Shown piece by piece: positions 1 through 5,047 of a stretch of 7,651 nucleotides of DNA. Below the pieces are notes generated by a model that searched no databases, was not told the DNA's origin, and saw only the letters and a program-made list of their open reading frames with translations. Position 1 is the first letter of the stretch, and each line of letters starts with the position of its first letter. Both the position numbers and the translations under genes were made by a program. The DNA is from Armatimonadota bacterium (lineage in GTDB: Bacteria; Armatimonadota; Hebobacteria; Hebobacterales; WVXJ01): contig WVXJ01000104.1 of NCBI GenBank assembly GCA_011773575.1, positions 64,494 through 72,144 of the forward strand, in the 5' to 3' direction.

Positions 1-2
1 TG

Positions 3-416
3 GCGCAAGCCGAGCAGGAGTTGAAACATTATGCTGAAGTGGCGGAAGAGTACACGACCGCCGCCAGACGTGTCAGGGAGGCGCAGGAGATCGTCCAGAT
101 GCGAGGCCTTCCCTGGTCAGATATACTTCAACAGGTTGCCGAGTTCATGCCTCGCGGCTCCTGGCTGATTAACCTGTCAACAGATGCGACCAACATGCTT
201 TCCCTCGAGGGAGGTGCGCGCTCAGCGGATTCCGTTGCCACACTCATGGATTCGCTCAGGCTGTCACCCCTCTTCGCCATGCCGCACATGAAATACATTA
301 AGAAGGATACCTCCAGGGTCGTGCCGGTTGTCAAATTCCAGATCAAGGTGTTGGTAAGACAGCCGCCCCCGGCTCCCCCCGCGGCGGAGCCTGTATCGTC
401 AGGAGGAACACCATGA
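3..416 (+). CDS. pilN: PilN-like type IV pilus inner-membrane assembly protein, C-terminal part (5' end outside window)
   Basis: The frame is open from the left edge (first full codon at 3), so the gene starts upstream; the TTG at 21 is an internal leucine, not a start. The visible 137 residues begin with a charged helical stretch rich in Glu and Ala, expected for the periplasmic coiled coil that follows the membrane helix in PilN. A compact alpha/beta region follows, with 'GLPWSDILQQVAEFMPRGSW' and then 'LINLSTD', the typical PilN pattern in which a helix leads to a Pro-Gly-x-W turn and a beta strand. A basic strand ends the fold, and the last ~18 residues are a Pro/Ala/Gly-rich tail. PilN pairs with PilO in the periplasm and binds PilM through its cytoplasmic N-terminus, which is missing here. 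The stop overlaps the next start as ATGA. The family call is confident from the fold pattern and the neighbour; GspL-like C-termini are the main alternative. Confidence 0.82.
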   Translation, partial: AQAEQELKHYAEVAEEYTTAARRVREAQEIVQMRGLPWSDILQQVAEFMPRGSWLINLSTDATNMLSLEGGARSADSVATLMDSLRLSPLFAMPHMKYIKKDTSRVVPVVKFQIKVLVRQPPPAPPAAEPVSSGGTP

Positions 417-1087
417 ACCTTTCTCGTCTTCGACCACGCACACAACTGCTGCTGGCCATCTTCGTGCCCCTGTTCTGTATCGGCCTGGGCCTATTGCTCG
501 TGTTGCCTACCGTCACACATCTCCGCAAGGTAGGCCGCGACATAGAGCAGACTCAGAAGAACATCTATAAGAAGAAGGAACTCATCGCTCAGGCTGAGGA
601 GATGGCCGGGGGCCGTTCTCTTGCGTTGGCTGTGGCGCTGCCTGATGAGCAAGAGCCGATAATCTTCCTGCGACAGCTGGCGGAATTGACGGAGGCCAGC
701 AATGTGACGATTGCCGCAATCCAGTCTACCTCGCCGCCTCCCCTGCCCCGGTCCACCTCCACGGCGACGACGTCGCGGCGCGGGGGGCCGACCTCCGCCC
801 CCGCGGACTCAACATCGGTTGGATTGAAAGGAGAAAGGCCGGTGGTTCCTCCCGCCACGGTGCAGGAACTGACCGATCAGGTTACGGTAGAGGGGACTTT
901 CAATGAGATACTGGATTTGATTGTACGCCTGGAGGGGTTTGACCGAATTCTGAGCGTAAGTCAGTGTCGCATCACGATCGGGGGTGCTCTCAAGTACCCG
1001 CGCCTGCAGGCCATCTTCACTCTCAGCAGGTTCATCGCCAGGCCCCAGCCGACGCCTTCGGCTACCCAGCCGGAAGCAGGACATTGA
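413..1087 (+). CDS. pilO: PilO-like type IV pilus inner-membrane assembly protein
   Basis: This 224-residue protein fits the usual PilO length. An AGGAGG at 401-406 lies 6 nt before the ATG, and the ATGA overlap with the upstream pilN-like gene indicates translational coupling. A short cytoplasmic N-terminus is followed by one membrane helix at about residues 11-35 and a charged coiled coil at about 38-64. A two-part periplasmic ferredoxin-like fold comes next, with halves near 76-104 and 148-212; the second contains 'GTFNEILDLIVRLEGFDRIL', the usual PilO pattern of a Gly-x-aromatic turn before the Leu-Glu helix. The halves are separated by a low-complexity linker (about 105-147) rich in Ser, Thr, Pro and Arg, which is unusual. 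PilO forms heterodimers with PilN and carries the PilP protein. The last 26 bp overlap the 3' end of an opposite-strand gene. Confidence 0.85.
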   Translation: MNLSRLRPRTQLLLAIFVPLFCIGLGLLLVLPTVTHLRKVGRDIEQTQKNIYKKKELIAQAEEMAGGRSLALAVALPDEQEPIIFLRQLAELTEASNVTIAAIQSTSPPPLPRSTSTATTSRRGGPTSAPADSTSVGLKGERPVVPPATVQELTDQVTVEGTFNEILDLIVRLEGFDRILSVSQCRITIGGALKYPRLQAIFTLSRFIARPQPTPSATQPEAGH

Positions 1088-1397
1088 GGGCCCACACGTG
1101 ATATGCGTTCACGAAGGCCATAATCCCCAGGGCGCAATGGGTCAAGGGCCGGGTGCGAGCATGGGGATAGAGCAATCCTATGAGTATGCCGGCGACCGCC
1201 GTGAGGAAAACTTTGGTGGGAAGAAAGAGACCGCAGCCCTCCACCCAGGCCAAGAAGGGGTTACCCTCAGATATGCCAAGGCTGAATGCGGCAAGTGAGA
1301 GAACCATGTCCATCAGACCGAAAGCCACATATACTAGAGCGACAAATACGCCGCTGAAGGCTCGGGGGTACACACGGGGGATCCTGCCTAACTTCAA
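1062..1397 (-). CDS. Small DUF5658-like integral membrane protein, antisense within the pilus cluster
   Basis: This 111-residue hydrophobic protein has predicted membrane helices at about residues 13-40, 56-77 and 86-108. Conserved-looking polar residues sit where the DUF5658 family has them: Asp30 in the first helix, Glu44-x-Asn46-Pro47 in the loop after it, Lys62 at the start of the second helix, and Asn105 near the end. The start is TTG at 1397, chosen because AGAGAGG lies 7 nt upstream on this strand. No function is known to me for this family. The gene lies between the pilO-like and PilP-like genes on the opposite strand, overlapping the 3' end of pilO tail to tail by 26 bp and diverging from the PilP-like gene. 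The coherent membrane topology, the motif and the ribosome binding site argue that it is real and not a shadow. The family assignment is from memory of the motif. Confidence 0.75.
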   Translation of the reverse strand: MKLGRIPRVYPRAFSGVFVALVYVAFGLMDMVLSLAAFSLGISEGNPFLAWVEGCGLFLPTKVFLTAVAGILIGLLYPHARTRPLTHCALGIMAFVNAYHVWALNVLLPAG

Positions 1398-1505
1398 ACC
1401 TGAACCTCTCTTTCTTCTTCCCCTATTAATCTATATTGCGTATTGCGTGTTAAAATAGCATTGTGCACTGATTCACCGTAAACTTCTTCGCCAGGGAGGT
1501 GCGAG
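1398..1505. promoter_or_regulatory. Divergent intergenic region, probable promoters for the DUF5658-like and PilP-like genes
   Basis: These 108 bp separate two divergent starts. The stretch 1421-1461 is clearly more AT-rich than its surroundings. It contains TAAAAT (1451-1456), a possible + strand -10 without a good -35, and TCTATA (1430-1435), which reads TATAGA on the - strand. An exact tandem heptamer, TATTGCG twice, lies at 1434-1447 between these elements. An AGGGAGG at 1493-1499, 6 nt before the ATG at 1506, is the PilP-like ribosome binding site. The AGAGAGG of the - strand gene lies at about 1405-1411. Neither promoter matches consensus well enough to fix a transcription start. Confidence 0.4.
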
Positions 1506-2060
1506 ATGTTCAAACTAAAGAAAGGCGATATTTGGAAGGCTGTTGTTCTCGTCATATTGATTGCAGCCACTTGTGTATTCGCCTACTGGAGAATCAGCAA
1601 AGCCATTGCCAGGCCCGCGCTTCCCGGCGTCCCCGCGGTTGCCAAGAAAGCGGCCGCTACAGGTCCCGCGGAAGAAGTGAGCAGCGGAGAGGAAATGTTC
1701 GCTACTCGTCCGCGGATGACTCCAAGTGAACTGGCGAAGGCCCACACTGCCCCTGACCCTTTTCGCCCGGAGGTGTCAGAACGCGGAAGAGCGCGGCCAC
1801 CTGCGGCTTCTCCTACTGATTCGCCCCCGGCTGAAGTATCTCCTGCTGCGGGGCTGTGGCTGACCGGTGTCATCTACAGTGAGCGGCCCCTGGCCATAGT
1901 GCGGGAGGGCGAGGGGCATTACTTCGTGCGACGGGGAGACTCTTTGCCGGGCGGGTGGAAGGTCGCCAGTATCGGTCCAAAGAGCATTACCCTCACCAGA
2001 GCGGATCAGAGGCTGTCTCTCCAGGTTTCACCGCCTCCGACGACCTGGCCCACCTTCTAG
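1506..2060 (+). CDS. PilP/GspC-like pilus or secretion assembly protein
   Basis: This 184-residue protein starts with a short basic segment and one membrane helix (about residues 11-30). It continues through a Pro/Ala-rich linker (about 36-115) and ends in a small beta-rich domain (about 116-176). Two features place it with PilP and GspC: the 'DPFRP' motif at 84-88 in the linker, and the C-terminal pattern 'LTGVIYSERPLAIV', then 'YFVRRGDSLPGGWKV', then 'SITLT', which is the homology-region (HR) fold that contacts the secretin. No lipobox is visible, so it is anchored by a helix like GspC rather than by lipid like proteobacterial PilP. Position after pilN and pilO supports a PilP role, joining the inner-membrane PilN/PilO complex to the outer-membrane secretin. 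The secretin gene does not follow; after a short gap comes a gene on the other strand, so this looks like the end of the cluster. Confidence 0.75.
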   Translation: MFKLKKGDIWKAVVLVILIAATCVFAYWRISKAIARPALPGVPAVAKKAAATGPAEEVSSGEEMFATRPRMTPSELAKAHTAPDPFRPEVSERGRARPPAASPTDSPPAEVSPAAGLWLTGVIYSERPLAIVREGEGHYFVRRGDSLPGGWKVASIGPKSITLTRADQRLSLQVSPPPTTWPTF

Positions 2061-2088
2061 CACTCTGCGCCTGAGGGTAACGATCTTG

Positions 2089-2116
2089 AGGCCGAGTCCG
2101 CTTTCCGGGTCGGTCT
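2089..2116. terminator. Possible hairpin between convergent genes
   Basis: AGGCCGA (2089-2095) can pair with TCGGTCT (2110-2116), including one G-T pair. CCG (2098-2100) then pairs with CGG (2106-2108) around a CTTTC loop, with a small internal loop between the two stems. It lies just after the PilP-like stop and runs into the last codon of the convergent regulator gene. No T-run follows on either strand, so it is not a textbook intrinsic terminator. A weak bidirectional terminator is an inference. Confidence 0.3.
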
Positions 2117-2705
2117 AGGCGGAGAAGAACTCGTCGGCAGCGGTGGCGGAGGTGATGACCTCTTCTGTGACCTCTCTGAGGGAGAGTCGCCGCTGCTTTG
2201 CCATCTTCTGTAATCTCCGAAAGGCGTCCGCTTCAGAGATATCGGCCTGTTTCATTAGGATCCCTTTTGCTCTTTCCACCAGTCTTCGCGTCTCAAGGGC
2301 TCGCTGAAGGTCAGCGCCCTGTTCCTGCAAAGATTTGAACTCAGCGAATCTTCGCGTTGCCAGCTTGATGGCGGGCAATATCTGCGCACCGCTTACGGGT
2401 TTGAGAAGATAGGCCATCGCCCCTGCTTCTTCGGCTCTCAATACGTGATGGGGCTGACCGTGAGCGGTAACTACGATGACACATGTGGGACATTCCTGCA
2501 TGATGCGACGGGTGGCTTCGATCCCGTCAGTGCTTGGCATAGTGATGTCCACCAGGACCACATCGGGCCGCTCCGATCGGCAGAGTTCCAAAGTCTGCTC
2601 GCCGGTCTTGGCGATACCTACGACCTTGCACTTCTGCTGTTCGAGTTGCTCTCGCAGTGTGTAGGCAACCAGCCACTCGTCTTCCGCAATGAGTACACGA
2701 AACAT
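2115..2705 (-). CDS. Response regulator with REC and ANTAR RNA-binding domains
   Basis: This 196-residue protein combines an N-terminal receiver domain (about residues 1-120) with a C-terminal ANTAR domain (about 135-190). The receiver has the acidic pair Glu8-Asp9, the phosphate-accepting Asp53 in 'VVLVDITMP', Thr80 and Lys102-Pro103, so it should be phosphorylatable. The ANTAR part shows the family signature: 'RRLVERAKGILM' followed by 'SEADAFRRLQKMA' and a third helix with 'SLREVTEEVI'. ANTAR proteins such as AmiR, NasR and EutV bind paired RNA stem-loops in leaders and stop a terminator from forming. The ATG at 2705 has GAGGGG (2713-2718 on the complementary strand) 7 nt upstream. The gene diverges from a histidine kinase of the class that usually pairs with ANTAR regulators, its most likely partner. 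A linker helix with repeated Leu and Glu (about 121-140) probably mediates dimerisation. Confidence 0.93.
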   Translation of the reverse strand: MFRVLIAEDEWLVAYTLREQLEQQKCKVVGIAKTGEQTLELCRSERPDVVLVDITMPSTDGIEATRRIMQECPTCVIVVTAHGQPHHVLRAEEAGAMAYLLKPVSGAQILPAIKLATRRFAEFKSLQEQGADLQRALETRRLVERAKGILMKQADISEADAFRRLQKMAKQRRLSLREVTEEVITSATAADEFFSA

Positions 2706-2777
2706 CTCTCAGCCCCTCGTCTACTGCTTCCCCAATAGCTGTCTGTTTCTGCGCTTGGCAGACCCCTCCTTCCGTAA

Positions 2778-2783
2778 ATTGTA
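2778..2783 (-). promoter_or_regulatory. Candidate -10 element of the response regulator promoter
   Basis: On the - strand these bases read TACAAT, one mismatch from the consensus -10. The hexamer 17 bp upstream (CGACTA) is a poor -35, so the promoter would be weak or activator-dependent. The -10 overlaps a 9-bp inverted repeat, TTGT-A-ACAA (2779-2787 on the + strand), which could be an operator. Transcription from here would give a leader of roughly 65 nt. Confidence 0.35.
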
Positions 2784-2839
2784 ACAACAAGAGCTTGGAG
2801 TAGTCGTCCGCCTCGCTGAGAATACCACATCAAGGGAAA

Positions 2840-2876
2840 GTGGGGCTACTTGGGCTTCGGCGGCCCCAAGTCCCAC
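2840..2876. other. Long imperfect inverted repeat (stem-loop) in the divergent region
   Basis: GTGGG (2840-2844) pairs with CCCAC (2872-2876), and ACTTGGG (2848-2854) pairs with CCCAAGT (2865-2871). This gives 12 Watson-Crick pairs with one 3-nt bulge on the left arm and a 10-nt loop containing TTCG. No T-run follows on either strand, so an intrinsic terminator is unlikely. It lies about 137 bp before the kinase start and upstream of the candidate regulator promoter. It would therefore be part of a kinase leader RNA if that transcript starts far enough upstream; otherwise it could be a DNA operator. Confidence 0.5.
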
Positions 2877-3000
2877 CGTTGGAGGAAGCGTCCATATTGC
2901 AGGAAAGCAGGCTTAGAGAAGAGAAATCCTCCACTCAAAGCAGTGTATTGCCCGCAAGACGATCTGAGGCGAGGCGTCGTAGGTTATGACCGGCAAGGCC

Positions 3001-3006
3001 AGGAGG
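3001..3006 (+). promoter_or_regulatory. Ribosome binding site that decides the kinase start
   Basis: AGGAGG at 3001-3006 lies 7 nt before the ATG at 3014 but only 1 nt before the in-frame ATG at 3008. The downstream ATG is therefore the likely start. Confidence 0.8.
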
Positions 3007-3013
3007 GATGGAG

Positions 3014-4990
3014 ATGAGAGCTACTATTGAAGAATTGCAGGCCGAGGTTGCCCGTCTGCAAGAGGCCAATGCCGCTCTGGCGGCTCACATGAAACTCTGT
3101 GAAAGACTGCAAGGCGTCGTCACACTTGAAGAGATAGCACGTACTGCCATAACTACTATAGCGGAAGCGATGGCGGCGGAGGGTGGGGGTATAATGCTGA
3201 CCGGCCGACCCGCTCCCGACGGGGATTCCACTTGGGAGTATGGGATGCCAAACGAAACCTGGAGCGCTTTGCCCGAGAAGACACGGCGCGGTCTGCTGGA
3301 GATGGCTATGCGGGAAGAGCATCCTTTGGCGAGTACGGATGCGGGTGCCCTGCTCGCCGGCGAAGGGCTGCCTGAAGCGCCCTCTTTGGAGAATGTGCTG
3401 TTTGCGCCCATGAGGTCGGGGTCACGATGCGCGGGCGGGGCGGTTCTGTTCAACTTCCTGCATCCGGAACGGCTCGATTATTATGCGGCAAAGATACCGG
3501 CGCTGGTTGTTCCCATTTGCCATGTCATCTCTCATGTGGACTTGGTGGAATCTTATTTACGGGAGGCACGCCTCTTGGAGGCGATCCTGGAGAATGTGAA
3601 TAGTCACGTGGCCTACCTGGACAGTGACTTCGACTTCATTCGCGTTAACTCCGCCTTTGTGGAGGGATGCGGTCATTCCCGCGAGGAATTGATGGGCCGA
3701 AATCACTTCCATTTCTTTCCAGACCCGGAGAACCAGGCGATCTTTGAACAGGTGCGTGACAGCGGGGGGCGCGTGGAATTCCGCGAGAAACCTTTTGAAT
3801 ATCCTGATCAGCCGGAACGAGGGGTCACCTACTGGGACTGGATACTGACGCCGATCAAGAACGAGGCGGGAGCCGTGGAGGGGCTGGTTCTGTCCCTCAC
3901 CGATATGACCGAGAAGGTACGTGCGCGGGAGCGGATAGCCGCCGCAGAAAGAGAGCGCGCGCGTGAAGCGCGTTTGCTGGAGACCATTGTCGAGAACATT
4001 GATTACCACATTGCCTACCTGGACCGCAACTTGAAGTTCTTGCAGGTGAACTCCAGTTACTGCGAGGGATCAGACTATCCTCGCGAGGGGTTGATCGGCC
4101 GCGAGTTTTCGGAGGTTTTCCCCAATGCTCTCATCGAGCCATTTCTCGGGAAGGCGCGCGATGTTGGTGAGAATTATAGGTTTCGCGAAGTTGCAACACG
4201 CTATCCGCGCCATCCGGAGAGAGGTATGACTTACTGGGATTGCGGTATCATACCGGTTAAAGACCAGAGAGGAGAGGTCGAAGGTATTGTCATGTCCTCG
4301 GTGGATGTGACCGAGCATGTGCGAACACGAGAGCGGATGCTCGCTGCGGAGAGGGAACGGACCCGGCTTGCGGAGAACCTGGCTGTCGAAGTGAACCACC
4401 GCACGAAGAACAACCTGGCCATGGTGGCTGGGTTGCTCCAATTGCAGGTCGGCGATGAGGCTGAAGACAGACGGGCTGCAGATATCGTGCGAGACGCCAT
4501 CGCCCGCATCCGCACTTTCGCGGCTGTGCACGAACAACTCTATGAGAGACACGCCAAAAGCGTGGAATTGCTGGATGCCATGCGCCGCATCGCGGAAGTT
4601 GACTGTGAGGCACTCTCCAGGGGCCGTGTTGAGTTGCTGACGGAAGGTGAACCGGTCTCTTATCCGCCCAAGATAGGGCTGTCAATCTGTGTGGCGGCAA
4701 ATGAATTGATTACCAATGCCATAAAACACGGCAGCCCGGGGCCCAATGGTAGACTACATATAAAGACAAGCGTCTCTCTGAGAGGAAGTAAGTTGCATTT
4801 ATCGGTATGGAACTCCGGCAACCCCGTCCCGCCTCACTTTGACCCAAGCAAGCGCAAGAAGATGGGCCTGCGATTGATCCACGACATGACCGTAGGTCAG
4901 TACAAAGGAACCTTCACCGTGCTTCCCCATGAAGAGGGCACCCTGGCGCAGATAATCATTGATGATGAGAGATTGCGACAAGACGAGTGA
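3014..4990 (+). CDS. Soluble sensor histidine kinase: GAF-PAS-PAS-HisKA_2-HATPase
   Basis: This 658-residue kinase has no membrane segment and should sense a cytoplasmic signal. A short N-terminal coiled coil (about residues 3-25) precedes a GAF-like domain (about 30-175). Two PAS domains follow as an exact tandem of 134-residue units (183-316 and 317-450), each ending in an Arg/Glu-rich helix such as 'RARERIAAAERERA'. The HisKA_2 phosphoacceptor region starts at about 455 with 'EVNHRTKNNLAMV', where His462 is the expected phosphorylation site. The ATPase domain has an N box 'NELITNAIKHG' (from about 563) and a 'MGLRLI' G2-type motif near 617. Its G1 box reads 'NSGNPVP' instead of the usual Asp-x-Gly-x-Gly. 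The GAF and PAS domains suggest a small ligand, redox or light input, which the sequence does not settle. The likely target is the ANTAR regulator transcribed divergently. The start at 3014 is preferred over 3008 on ribosome-binding-site spacing. Confidence 0.93.
   Translation: MRATIEELQAEVARLQEANAALAAHMKLCERLQGVVTLEEIARTAITTIAEAMAAEGGGIMLTGRPAPDGDSTWEYGMPNETWSALPEKTRRGLLEMAMREEHPLASTDAGALLAGEGLPEAPSLENVLFAPMRSGSRCAGGAVLFNFLHPERLDYYAAKIPALVVPICHVISHVDLVESYLREARLLEAILENVNSHVAYLDSDFDFIRVNSAFVEGCGHSREELMGRNHFHFFPDPENQAIFEQVRDSGGRVEFREKPFEYPDQPERGVTYWDWILTPIKNEAGAVEGLVLSLTDMTEKVRARERIAAAERERAREARLLETIVENIDYHIAYLDRNLKFLQVNSSYCEGSDYPREGLIGREFSEVFPNALIEPFLGKARDVGENYRFREVATRYPRHPERGMTYWDCGIIPVKDQRGEVEGIVMSSVDVTEHVRTRERMLAAERERTRLAENLAVEVNHRTKNNLAMVAGLLQLQVGDEAEDRRAADIVRDAIARIRTFAAVHEQLYERHAKSVELLDAMRRIAEVDCEALSRGRVELLTEGEPVSYPPKIGLSICVAANELITNAIKHGSPGPNGRLHIKTSVSLRGSKLHLSVWNSGNPVPPHFDPSKRKKMGLRLIHDMTVGQYKGTFTVLPHEEGTLAQIIIDDERLRQDE
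3560..4363 (+). repeat. Tandem duplication of a 402-bp PAS-plus-linker unit inside the kinase gene
   Basis: Units 3560-3961 and 3962-4363 encode 134 residues each. They align end to end with no gap, with about 66 identical positions by hand count (near 49%). Shared landmarks include REARLLE, AYLD, VNS, PERG-x-TYWD, VEG and the RERE-type helix. The unit contains the PAS core and the following signalling helix, so it was copied as a whole module. Confidence 0.85.
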
Positions 4991-5047
4991 ATTGCCGGCG
5001 AGGTGGCGCAGTCCGTGCAATCCGCGGCTCACCCTATCGAACCTCCC
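4991..5047. other. Short convergent gap without a visible terminator
   Basis: These 57 bp separate the ends of the kinase gene and the DUF4132 gene. I see no strong hairpin and no T-run on either strand. The two transcripts probably overlap at their ends or stop by a factor-dependent route. Confidence 0.4.

Larger units (their letters stand above)
2706..3013. promoter_or_regulatory. Divergent control region between regulator and kinase genes
   Basis: No gene is visible in these 308 bp. It holds a candidate -10 for the regulator, an imperfect stem-loop at 2840-2876, and complementary purine/pyrimidine blocks at 2880-2886, 2927-2933 and 3002-3007, described separately. I found no convincing + strand promoter for the kinase. 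TTGGCA at 2755-2760 resembles a -35, but no matching -10 lies at the right distance. Confidence 0.5.

Noticed and set aside
1180..1458. A + strand open frame of 92 codons across the DUF5658-like gene
   Set aside because: It has no good ribosome binding site and a basic, featureless translation. The - strand frame gives a coherent three-helix membrane protein with family motifs.
2898..2909. TGC-AGGAAA-GCA as an ANTAR-type hairpin with a six-base loop
   Set aside because: The stem has only three base pairs, loop position 4 is A instead of G, and no second hairpin or terminator follows.
3008..3010. ATG at 3008 as the kinase start
   Set aside because: It is one base from the AGGAGG. The ATG at 3014 has normal spacing.
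3557..4552. Two long - strand open frames (3557-4009 and 4070-4552) with similar translations
   Set aside because: They lie antisense to the two PAS units of the kinase. Their similarity only mirrors the PAS duplication, and the translations show no recognisable domain.
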